NCBI RefSeq assembly: GCF_036588685.1
Contig: NW_026963296.1
Coordinates: 1,426,001 to 1,490,000, forward strand
Origin: Mytilus trossulus
Lineage: Eukaryota; Mollusca; Bivalvia; Mytilida; Mytilidae
DNA length: 64,000 nt
Direction of reading: 5' to 3'
The notes under the pieces were generated by a model, which was not told the origin of the DNA, ran no database searches, and saw only the letters and a program-made list of their open reading frames with translations. The translations under genes and the position numbers were made by a program. How positions within the stretch are numbered: position 1 is the first letter of the stretch; the number at the start of each line of letters is the position of its first letter. Of this stretch, positions 1-9,194 are shown piece after piece.

Positions 1-95
1 GTTAAACACAGTCGAAGGCCACCAATGGGTCTCCAATACAGCGATCCTGCACCGAAGGCGTGCTTCAGTTGGCCCATATACAAAAATATATATTA
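1..95 (+). repeat. Dispersed mussel repeat fragment
   Basis: This is the 3' part of a dispersed repeat. The segment reading GAAGGCCACCAATGGGTCT and then a 'CTTCAGTTGGCCC' block recurs in better-preserved copies at about 45.69-45.87 kb and 61.41-61.69 kb, and inverted at about 54.19-54.34 kb. The recurrence is visible; the family name and SINE-like nature are inference. No gene is seen between 96 and 512. Confidence 0.6.
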
Positions 96-512
96 GTTAT
101 ATCAATTGTTCAATGTAAGAGATGTCAATATTGGTAAACTTCTATTGCCTTTATTTATCATATTTTATAATCGAGTTAGTAAATTACTGATCTAAATGTT
201 GCTCTATTAAAGTTCTGTTATTATTTTACCAGCTGACGCCGATGTTTTTGAATGGATTGTTCGTTGCTGAGTCATTTTAAAGAAATTTGCAAGTTTATAT
301 TCTGTGTTCATTCTGTCATTTGCTTTTACCATTTCAAGTGCATTGTACTCAGGGTTTCCCCTTGGTTAATTATTTTTTTCGCCACCTCTTTCGCCAAAAC
401 AATATATTTTTCGCCACTTTATCTTTTTTTTCGCCACTTTATTATTTTTTTCGCCAAGTAACAAAACTATATTTTTCGTTTAAAATTTACCTTTTTTCTA
501 ACCCCCTCTATG

Positions 513-1102
513 GCGTTGCTAACGTAATTTGTTATTTTCGCGACGTCAAACTGTGACATATCGGGAAAAGATGCATTTTTCGACTGATTTTCATCATTCA
601 AACTGATTTAATTTGAAAACGAGTTCATGGACCCCTATTTTTCAAAACGGCATTTGGTTTCATTTTGCAGGGAGATTATGTGACCCAAATTTTATAAAAC
701 TGTAAATAGAGGGTTTTTTTTAATTGTGATAAACATGCAGTAAAAAAATACGTTTTTTCCTCAATTCATGAACATTTGATAAATATGAGTTATTTCTGAT
801 TAAAAAATTGCATATTTTTTAAAGATATTTTTAAAATACAGAAATTACCGATTATTTAACAAAAAACAAATTGTTTTTATCTTTTATAACAAAAAAGTTA
901 TGTCTTTCTTTCGAAAAAGAAATTACGGCCACAAATCTAAATTTCGAGCAAATATACAAAATTTCGACCTCATTTTACTCAAAAAGTAGCACATGAAGGT
1001 ATATTTTTTATTACATATTTGATTTAATCAGGTAAAAAATAGCCTATATGCAAATTTTCATGAACTTGTAAATACAGGATCAAAACTGTATCGCATGCCC
1101 TT
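513..1102 (+). repeat. Left arm of ~600-bp inverted repeat flanking the GPCR exon
   Basis: The stretch from the 'TTGCTAACGTAA' block to 'CTGTATCGCATGCCC' reappears as a diverged reverse complement at 4695-5298. Shared blocks in order are the CGCGACGTCAAACTGTGAC block, the GAGTTCATGGACC block, the TTCGACCTCAT block, the AGTAGCACATGAAGGTATA block and the GGTAAAAAATAGCC block. The arms differ by substitutions and indels. From 1103 to about 1820 I see only AT-rich sequence. Confidence 0.85.
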
Positions 1103-1821
1103 AATAAGATGATTTTGCCCCATAGTGTCTATTCTCTCAAACTTATTTTAGAGTCTACATGTTTATGAATAAACACTAAACATTTACTTTTAAACAAATG
1201 ATTATTTTTAACGAAGAATGGAATAATATTCTTTGTATTTTAAACAACTTTTCTAAATGAGGGGACCACTATACTTTTAATAATAAAGAAGATATAAGTC
1301 CTGGAATTTAACAAAATTAATGGACATGTTTCGATCATATTATACCAGAATAGTTCGTAGGGAAAGTTTCCTCAAAATGGTCCATCTCTATTATTAATTA
1401 TTTTTGCTGTATTGATACCTTTGCAGTTTGAAAATTTCGTTATTCACAGGGGTCATAAACCTTCAGTAAAAATAATGTTTGAAAGAAAACTAATTATAGA
1501 TCAAAATCGTAAACTAAAAGAGAAACCGGAATTATCTAAAGTACTGTCCTCCTGAACATGATCATTACCGGATAATATAATGCCCTTGTATTAGTAGTGA
1601 CAGATATGTTTAAGTACATTTTACTACTGATTTTGAGTAAGAAATGAAGTCATAATTGTCGTTTGTTTATAAACGTAAATCATTAAATATTATTTATAAA
1701 TCTTTAAACAAAATCTATCTTAAAATATCTCTTCGACTCTCTTCTTTTGTTTTTACGATGTCTAAAGTAGGCGGATATTGAGCTGATCAATATACTTATA
1801 CATAAGCATAAAACATAAATG

Positions 1822-2190
1822 CAACCAGATCAAGAGTGCTACCAGAACAAAAATGCAACTAGAACAAAATACTACCAGAACAAAAATGCTAGCAGAACAC
1901 AAATGTTAGCAGAACACAAATGTTATCATAACAAGATTTCAACAAGAACAAGAATCATACCATAACAAAATGACACCAGAACAAAACTGCTACAAGAGCA
2001 AACAAAAATGCAACCAGAACAAAACTGCTACAATAACAAACAAAAATGCAACCAGAACATTTTCTTTTACCAAAACAACATTGGTACCACAACAAAAAGA
2101 CTACCAGAACAAAGTTAAATGCAACCAGAACAAAAATGATACCACAACAAAAATAATTCCAGAACTAAAAAGCTACAACAAAAATCTCAT
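1822..2190 (+). repeat. Minisatellite, unit close to CTACCAGAACAAAAATG
   Basis: This is a degenerate tandem array of a unit of about 17-19 bases centred on CCAGAACAAAA. It has roughly 18-20 copies, with internal sub-periodicity and decay. An open reading frame inside it (1970-2194) is a low-complexity by-product (Thr/Asn/Lys) and is not called as a gene. Confidence 0.85.
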
Positions 2191-2289
2191 ATAATTAAAT
2201 TTCTTAACGTTTACATCAAAATTAAAGTGTATGATAGTTATTCAGCATGGTAATGTAAACATGACAGTAACATATAAAAGAGAAGCAAA

Positions 2290-2490
2290 AGTTACAAAAG
2301 AGTCATTCATACTCGTAAGTTGAAAATAAACGGACAAAACCATGGTTTTAACAATAACAGACCACCAGACAAACAACATTACTCGGAACACAACATTGAA
2401 AGCTAAAGACTGGCAAACACGATCCCCACCAAAAAACTGTAAGTACTGCCATGGGAGGATAGGCAGAACCTGCTCCACATATAAACATTT
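2290..2490 (+). repeat. Degraded dispersed repeat fragment
   Basis: The segment matches, in diverged form, a repeat also seen at about 33.92-34.10 kb and 55.69-55.86 kb. Shared pieces are a CCATGG-containing block, 'AGACAAACAA', an 'AACACGA.CCCCA' block, and 'CCTGCTCCACAT' at the end. The small ORFs here on both strands are by-products of this repeat. Confidence 0.5.
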
Positions 2491-2766
2491 AATATCAATT
2501 ATACTTAAAATGTCTGGAGAGACATATCTTTAAAACAAAAGAAGAAATCTAAGAATCATTATCTGAATAATGACAAACTACACAAATGAATTTCAAACTG
2601 AAATATTAAGGAAATAAAACTATTCCGAGTCGATTTTTTAGTCAATGACAATCCTTAACAAAACAACGAGTAGTTTCAATTTCATTTACTTACTGTTTAT
2701 ATAAATTTAAAGAAACAAAATAATAAAACATGCTATAATAAAATGGACATGTTTTTTTTTTATTTA

Positions 2767-3789
2767 TTACAATCCATTGTATAACTGTTTGATTTCCTTC
2801 CGGAAGGTATAATCCCGAAAACCGTATATAAAAGGATTGATCGCACTGTTAATAAAATAAGACCAAATAAAAGTGTAATATACTATGGCACCTGGCAGAC
2901 TCAAATTACAATCGAAGTTAGGACTTGAAAAAAATACCAATGCTAAAATATGATATGCTAAAGCACTTAGTATATAAACCAATGTCACAAGTAGTAATGT
3001 TAATGTTGACCTTTGTATACTAGTTAGTCGTGGTGCGTTCTCTTTTGAAATATCCGTATCGGCATATGACTGTTGAAAACTTTGCCGAAAACTTCCGTGG
3101 ATGCACATTTGACGCGAGATTAATGAATACACAATGGTCAGTAAAGCCGTAACTACAAAGAAATATATGAAATGTACCATATTGAAAACTGTGACTTCTT
3201 TTGATTTGACGTATCTATCTTCGATTAAACAACGTTGTCCTTTTAGTCCAGGTATTCCGGTCCGCTCAGAATATATTCCAAATAGAATAGGCGCCGGCCA
3301 GGAAAGTACCAATCCAACGAAAAGACTCATCATACACATCATCTTAGCTTGCGTCGTAGTAATCTGGGATTTTAATGGCGAAAGGATTTTTCTTCCTCTG
3401 TCAATTGCAATGGGAATAAGAGAAGCGGTTGATGCAACGTTACAAAAGTAGAGCAAGAACCGAAAGATCTTACAGAAGATTTCTGACGGGAAGGTAACGG
3501 GATGCAACAAATAGAATATAACACAAGGAGCACTAATCCCACAGTTAAACATGTCTAACATCGCCAACCATAGAACGTAAATTCGATAATTTGTCAGACG
3601 GAACTTCCGGTAGTAGATGTACAGTACATGCGCATTTCCAATAAGACCAGCAACGACTAAAACAGAAAGAAAACATATTCCTCCTAGGAAACGAAGAAGT
3701 AGTCTGTCGTTCACTTCGGCTAGTGTTACGTTCTGTTTCAAATAGAGGTTCATCATCCATTTGTGGCAGAGATCACTTTCGTTTGCCAT
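2767..3789 (-). CDS. Class A (rhodopsin-like) G protein-coupled receptor, orphan
   Basis: A 340-residue seven-transmembrane receptor at the plasma membrane; the ligand is unknown. The start chosen is the ATG at 3789-3787, because the frame upstream has only a TTG and runs into an intron acceptor. Two N-glycosylation sequons sit in the N-terminus (N3, N20). TM1 is about 33-58 with GN at 51-52. TM2 has LAxxD, with D79. C106 before TM3 and C187 in the second extracellular loop can form the family disulfide. TM3 ends in DRG (130-132) instead of DRY. TM4 has W164. TM5 is about 201-225. TM6 (about 261-287) lacks the usual CWxP. TM7 has NPFIY (318-322), and the tail is short. It resembles the many lineage-expanded peptide-type receptors of molluscs, but a subfamily cannot be assigned. 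The coding sequence is intronless and lies between the arms of an inverted repeat. Confidence 0.88.
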   Translation of the reverse strand: MANESDLCHKWMMNLYLKQNVTLAEVNDRLLLRFLGGICFLSVLVVAGLIGNAHVLYIYYRKFRLTNYRIYVLWLAMLDMFNCGISAPCVIFYLLHPVTFPSEIFCKIFRFLLYFCNVASTASLIPIAIDRGRKILSPLKSQITTTQAKMMCMMSLFVGLVLSWPAPILFGIYSERTGIPGLKGQRCLIEDRYVKSKEVTVFNMVHFIYFFVVTALLTIVYSLISRQMCIHGSFRQSFQQSYADTDISKENAPRLTSIQRSTLTLLLVTLVYILSALAYHILALVFFSSPNFDCNLSLPGAIVYYTFIWSYFINSAINPFIYGFRDYTFRKEIKQLYNGL

Positions 3790-3806
3790 ACTGGTCAGTC
3801 TCAAAT

Positions 3807-3826
3807 CTAAAAAAAACAACAACAAA
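3807..3826 (-). promoter_or_regulatory. Probable 3' splice site in the GPCR 5' UTR
   Basis: On the minus strand a T-rich tract (TTTGTTGTTGTTTTTTTTAG) ends in AG at 3808-3807, 17 nt before the GPCR ATG. This is the arrangement expected when an upstream non-coding exon is spliced to a single coding exon. The upstream exon and promoter (somewhere above 3830) were not identified. Confidence 0.55.
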
Positions 3827-4694
3827 GCTGTAAGAAAAATGTTCTAAACTTGATATATGCTTGTTGTGCTTCTTTGTTTAATGTTTGTTTGTTTTTGTTC
3901 TGATTGAGATTGTGACACGGTGATGACTGCTGAGCACGTCTGCTGAGCCAAGATTTTAACAATTTTATCTATTTAGTCTGTTTTGTTAACGTTCACGCAT
4001 TGTTTTCAATATAATGAAATGTGATGCGACTGTCTTAAAATGAGAGGTTAATCGCTTTAAACTCCGGTTCAATCCATCATTTTTTACATTTGAAAATGTC
4101 CGTACCAACTTGAAGTCTTGAATATGACAATTGTAGTACATCTATTTGTTTGTTGTGTTTTATCACTTGATTTTGTCATTTGATTCCGTTTTGAATTTTC
4201 CTCTTTGTTCAGTATTTTTGTTTTTTTTTACTTTTTTCTAATATGAAAGAAAAAAAGAAGTTTGAAATTATTAAGTCGAATGCATGTTTTGGTAATAATA
4301 CTTCTATCTGTGAACTTTCGCAATATTATCGATGACAGAACAAATTATCGGTAATTGTTTTACAATATTTTTAATACTAAAATACTACTTACTAAAATAT
4401 TTGTTTTAATTTCCCTCAATATTATTAATAGATCCTTTAAATCATTTTTCATTTTTTTCATGACATTCAAATTGTTTCACATGTATTAAATGCATTACAA
4501 TAGCCGGAAATCCGAACGGAAGTGTCTCATGTTTTCACTCTTTCCGCAATTAATGAATGAAAACAATTGTATTATTTTTATATATATTACCTATTATATT
4601 TAGTAACTATATGATGAATCCTTAACTGCAAATAGAGGTTTATATGCTAGTTCTCTGCTTAAATGATGCGTCCGCTTGTTTGCATGGTATGTTT

Positions 4695-5298
4695 AAGGGC
4701 ATACGATACAGTTTTGATCCCATATTAAAATTTTGATGAAAATTTGCAAATACATTTGTAGGCTATTTTTTACCTGATCAAATCAAGTTATGATTAAAAA
4801 TATACCTTCATGTGCTACTTTTTGAGTATAATGAGGTCGAAATTTCAGATATTTCCTCAAATCTCGGATTTGTGGACGTATTTCTCCTTCCGACAGAAAT
4901 GCACAATTTTTTTGTTTTAAAAGATAAACACAAGCTGTTTTTTGTTTTTCTTTTATATAAGTATCCTATAAATCTATAATTTTGTTTTTGGTTTAGAATT
5001 AACTAAAATGTATCAAATGTTCATGAATGTAGAAAAAAAACACGTCATTTTATGCTATATATTTATCAAATTTAAAAAAATTGCATTTTTCACTTTTTCA
5101 TTAAAATTGGTACAAATAATTTTCATACGTACGTATACTCAAACCGAATGCCATTTTACAAAAGAGCGGTCCATGAACTCGCTTAAAAGTTAAATCGGTT
5201 TGAATGATAAAATTCAGTCGTAAAATTAATCTTTTCCAGATTCGTCACAGTTTGACGTCGCGAAAATAACATTTTACGTTAGCAACGTCATTACCTCC
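4695..5298 (-). repeat. Right arm of the inverted repeat flanking the GPCR exon
   Basis: Reverse-complement partner of 513-1102. The space from 3830 to 4695 shows no gene. From 5299 to about 6480 the sequence is AT-rich with short homopolymers and no supportable gene. A segment at about 4500-4540 (AGCCGGAAATCCGAACGGAAG) recurs in direct orientation at about 5653-5690. Confidence 0.85.
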
Positions 5299-6486
5299 CC
5301 AGTAACTGTATCGACAAATATTAGCCAAGCCACATATATACGGCACGTTGAATTTTTTTTTTTACAATAATAAACGTTTAATTTGCTCTCATGACTGAGA
5401 CTGTAATTGTATGTATAGATTACAACCCTCCCCCCCTTTTTTTTTTACCTCAATTACAAATGCCACTTACATATTAAGATTTATAATCCTTATTTTGTCA
5501 ATATTATTGAAAGTTATCAGATGTTTTCTATATAATTAAAAAAAAACCGACAAGCTCAGATATATCTAATTTCCCACACTTTAATCTGTGCTTTAAACTA
5601 TTGATCATGTTCAGCCTGAATTTGGTACAAACAATTATACATTTTTATCAGTTTTGACACAAGCCGGAAAATCCGGACGGAAGGGTCTCCATTATTCATT
5701 TTTCGTTAGTAACAACTAATGTACATATCACAGAGTATGAACGGAAGTATACAGAATTTTGCATCGAATGCTTGTGGACATTTAAAAAAAAAAAACTTCC
5801 GTGAAGATTTGTACAGATATGGCCATAACGAGTAGTTCAAAGCGATTTCCAAAACTCCATGTCATAATTTGGAAAAATAATTAAAGAATTTATTAACCAG
5901 TAACAGTTAGGGTGTTGAAAATACCAATGACAAATTCTTAATATAAGTATATTTATAAAAGATACCAGAGATATCATTATAAGATATTTAGAGTGCATTT
6001 TTTTCTAACACAAACGATGCAAACGGCTAAGTGCGCACATGTTTTGGTCATTTATTTCAAACATACGTTTGCAAAGTTTACATAAACTTTGACAAACTAT
6101 GCACTCCCTGAAAATGCGTCTGCAGTTTGTCGTTTGTCGTTTGTTAGTACAAACGCTACATTTGTTTCTTACTTCAACATGATTAACGATATATTTGTTT
6201 CTACGTTTGTAAAAAGTATGTTTACCAACAACATGTGCATGACTTATTGAAAGTTCAAACAGGGTCAGTAAAGACTTATAAAACAATGTATTTGCTTCTA
6301 CTTTTAAAGCATTTAGAAAACAACAACAAACGTGACACAACATTTACAAAATTTTGGTTGTAAGAAAGGCGGCCTATATACCGGTAAAATATGATGATAA
6401 AATTGAGAATTGAAATGAGGAATGTGTCAAAGAGACAACAACCGGACCATAGAAAAAACAACAGCAGAGTTTATTATCAGATTATT

Positions 6487-6611
6487 ACATGGCATTTTTC
6501 ATATCGCATGTATTATCAGCCCTAGGTTCAATATCAGCCCAAGCGCCGCATGGCTCGAGGGCTGATATTGACCGAGGGCTGATAATACATGCGATATGAA
6601 AAATGACATGT
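6487..6611. repeat. Near-perfect palindrome (foldback, MITE-like)
   Basis: The left arm begins ACATGGCATTTTTCATATCG and the right arm ends CGATATGAAAAATGACATGT. The arms are about 53 bp with a short GC-rich centre that includes GCCGCATGGCTCGAG. Each arm carries TATTATCAGCCC or its complement. No coding content. Partial copies of the dispersed repeat seen at 61.4 kb occur just upstream (about 6398-6460). Confidence 0.85.
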
Positions 6612-6868
6612 TATGATCTTTTTATCATATGCTTCAACAGTAGAGAAAAATAACAGATTCATATATTGATCTTGTTACGTGGTTCCCGAAAAAGAATTTG
6701 AAAGAATAAAAAGTTCACGGACGTCGTACCCAAAATTTGATACATTCAATATGAAATCTTTCTATCATATGCCTCAACGGAGAAAAAAAAAAACACATTT
6801 TAATATCATAATGGACGAATCGACACAAATAAAATTCAACAATATACACAGGAAAAATTGCAACATAT

Positions 6869-7112
6869 GTTTATCATATGTTTTCAAAACATATGAAAAA
6901 CATATGAAAATCATATGTTTTTCATATGTTTAGGACAAACATATGATAAACATATGTTTACAATCATATGTTTACATATGTTTTGAAACATATGAAAACA
7001 TATGTAACCAAACATATGTAAACATCTGTTTTATGACACATGTAAACATATGTTTGTAAACATAAGAAAAACATATGCTTTTCATATGTTTTCATATGTT
7101 TTAAAAAAAAAT
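6869..7112. repeat. CATATG palindrome array (left copy)
   Basis: About two dozen CATATG palindromes sit in a TTT/AAA context (AAACATATGTTT and variants), spaced about 8-16 nt apart. The left edge reads AAAAATTGCAACATATG. The same edge appears in reverse complement at the right end of a second array at 28685-29035, so these are two inverted copies of one repeat family. The spacers are not unique, so this is not a CRISPR array. Confidence 0.85.
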
Positions 7113-7431
7113 AATGAAAATTGAAGAAAATGTCAAAATTAGTATCGAAGCATAGATCATCCCAACAGCAGAGCTTTCTAATTCTGAATCATGAACAGAA
7201 TGTGAAATAAGTGAATTAGTTATAATTAATAGATAATAATATGAATAAATATTCTTTATATAATTTATAGTTTGTTCTTTATTCTCAATTAGTTTTCTTT
7301 ATTGATTAGCACAATTTTGGAACCATTAATATAGAAAGTTTATTGTCATGTTGGAGGACGTCAAAAGTTAAACCATACTTGAGTGATGGGTCGAAGTACC
7401 CTTTTCAAGTGACGACATAGCTCCGCTATGT

Positions 7432-7468
7432 CGTAGATGTAGATGTAGATGTAGATGTAGATGTAGAT
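7432..7468 (+). repeat. (GTAGAT)n microsatellite
   Basis: About six perfect copies of the hexamer GTAGAT. From 7113 to 7703 I otherwise see no supportable gene. The ORF beginning at 7554 runs into the LTR and is not supported. Confidence 0.9.
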
Positions 7469-7703
7469 TACCCCATTTTTCTCTCTCTGTTCTTTATTAG
7501 TTATTATTTATTCTGCATGTTTTTTCTTATTCCCTTTTCTTAAATCCCTTATTTTGATTCCAGACCCTCGTATTACGTACATGGAACGTAGAATTCGAAA
7601 ACCGGGAAAACTCGGAAATAATTTCACCGTTATCGTTTTGTGCACTATGACACGCAAAACCATGGACGCTCACGCGATCAACCTCTGCAGCAGTCTACAG
7701 CTG

Positions 7704-7916
7704 TGTAGTGAATCTCAGAGGTGCTCCTACTCTCAGGAGAAATATATATACTTAGCCGGAAGTGAGATCTTGCAATTCGGGGCTTCCTGTTCTAACCCAT
7801 GGTCTATGTCTGAGGTGTGTTACACAGCTCCTACAAGAAGTCTGGATATTATAGAAGCCACGCTAATCTGACAGTTATTGTTGGTAAGTTATTAGCAAGC
7901 CCACACAAACACTTCA
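7704..7916 (+). repeat. 5' LTR
   Basis: 213 bp, starting TGTAGTGAATCTC and ending CACTTCA. It is base-for-base alignable with 17948-18160 at a constant offset of 10,244. An AATATATATA stretch at 7741-7750 could serve as a TATA element (inference). A strong splice donor lies near the 3' end. Confidence 0.96.
7881..7889 (+). promoter_or_regulatory. Candidate splice donor in the LTR
   Basis: TTG|GTAAGT at 7881-7889 matches the 5' splice-site consensus at nearly every position. If the RNA starts upstream in the LTR, this donor could join to acceptors just before the third ORF (15633 or 15784), giving a subgenomic mRNA in the way retroviral env is expressed. This is inference and no transcript data are available. 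Confidence 0.5.
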
Positions 7917-7917
7917 C

Positions 7918-7926
7918 TGGTGTCAG
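7918..7926 (+). promoter_or_regulatory. Primer-binding site, tRNA-Leu type
   Basis: TGGTGTCAG starts one base after the 5' LTR. It is complementary to the 3' end ...CTGACACCA that is typical of leucine tRNAs, a primer choice known in several Gypsy-type elements. Complementarity weakens after nine bases. Confidence 0.8.
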
Positions 7927-8168
7927 ATGTAAAAGTAACTGACACAAGTGGAAAATAGTCTTTTCAACGCGAAACGTGTCGTGTTGAAATTTTGATTTTC
8001 GCGGGTCAAATTTGTCAATTGAACCGTGTTATCCCTGTGAATTAAACATTCACGCATTATTTCCACACCATTACCAATAAAACTTTGAACCATTGAATTG
8101 AATATACTCACTTCACTTGAATAAAGGTGAAAACAAATAAAATATAAACCGTATGAACTGAATTTCAG

Positions 8169-8336
8169 TTTGTAACACGAAAGGGAGACAATTATAAAAA
8201 CAAAAACCAGTTGTTACACCAAAAGGGAGACAATTATAAAAACAAACAAAAAGTTGTTACACGAAAAGAGACACGAAAAGGGAGACAATTGTAAAAAACA
8301 AAACCTGTTATTACACGAAAAGGGAGACAATAATAA
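8169..8336 (+). repeat. Leader tandem repeat (about four copies, ~45 bp)
   Basis: Units share the order GTTACAC.AAAAGGGAGACAAT followed by TATAAAAACAAA. One unit carries an extra GAGACACGAAAA insertion. The repeat lies in the untranslated leader between the primer site and gag. Each unit holds the purine run AAAAGGGAGA, which could act as an internal priming or protein-binding tract (inference). Confidence 0.85.
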
Positions 8337-8378
8337 AAAGATTGAAATTGTCTTTTGGCAAATTTTTATTTAATCTGA

Positions 8379-9029
8379 GTCAGTAGTACTGGCCAATTAT
8401 CAAAATTCAAAAATATGATTATTGAGACAGTAGTGCTGTCCTAATGTTGTTGTTTGTTTAATTTAAACTAATAAAAGATATTAGAAATAGACATAATTGA
8501 GCAATTTGCAGATACTATTACAGTGTGTATATTTTTCTGTGGGGTATATAATAAAAGCATACCACATATTATATTCAGTTTGTGTGATATACATGTTTGT
8601 AATTAAATATTCATAATATTACAAAGCAAGAAAGATAATGGTTTGATGCTATATATATATTCAGAATAGCTATATAGTCTAATTGTGTACATTGAAATAA
8701 AAAAAAAAAAAATATATACACATACTTCATTTGTTGTACTTGGGTGTTATATTTATCTGTGTTGTGTTTTTTGATGTTATTTTTGTTGTAATTGTCTTCA
8801 TTCTCTCTTTATATATATATTTATGAATAATCATATTGATTAAAGTAAATTTTTTATTTTTGTATTTTTGATTGAGCATACTTGAGACAAAACATAATAG
8901 CATTAGAAGATAAACTGAAATCTTAATAAAAAATAAATAAAAAAGTGAAACTAAATTACATGATCGTGTCAGCAGTGCTGGCCGTGTTAAAATTAATTGA
9001 GGTGTATTGAGTGAGTCAGCTGTGCTGGC
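8379..9029 (+). other. Four hairpins of the GACAGC-AGT-GCTGTC family in the leader
   Basis: Hairpins at 8379-8393, 8426-8440, 8968-8982 and 9015-9029. Each has a 6-bp stem and a 3-nt loop (AGT in three, TGT in one). Stem pair 6 is T-A, T-G or C-G and pair 2 is T-G or A-T, so the sequence changes while pairing is kept. They belong to a 12-copy series that continues in pol and in the 3' UTR. Confidence 0.85.
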
Positions 9030-9194
9030 TGTAATTAAAACAATTTTTTTTTCTTTTTTTCTGCCTATGTAAATATAGTTGTGAAATTGGTGAACAGTTG
9101 CAGTAAATATACAAATTAGTTATAATTGTATTTAATATTGTCTTAAAAATTATTTAGTATAGAAGTAATTATTGTGTATTAAATAAAAGTGAAG

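Noticed and set aside
1970-2194. ORF of 74 codons
   Set aside because: It is the translation of the CCAGAACAAAA minisatellite, with Thr/Asn/Lys only in repeat rhythm.
6869-7112. CATATG array as a possible CRISPR
   Set aside because: Repeats are short palindromes with non-unique, low-complexity spacers, no cas genes are near, and the genome is clearly eukaryotic.
7554-7871. ORF of 105 codons crossing into the 5' LTR
   Set aside because: Its second half is LTR sequence and repeats at the 3' LTR. The first half has no domain or splice context, so it is a chance ORF.
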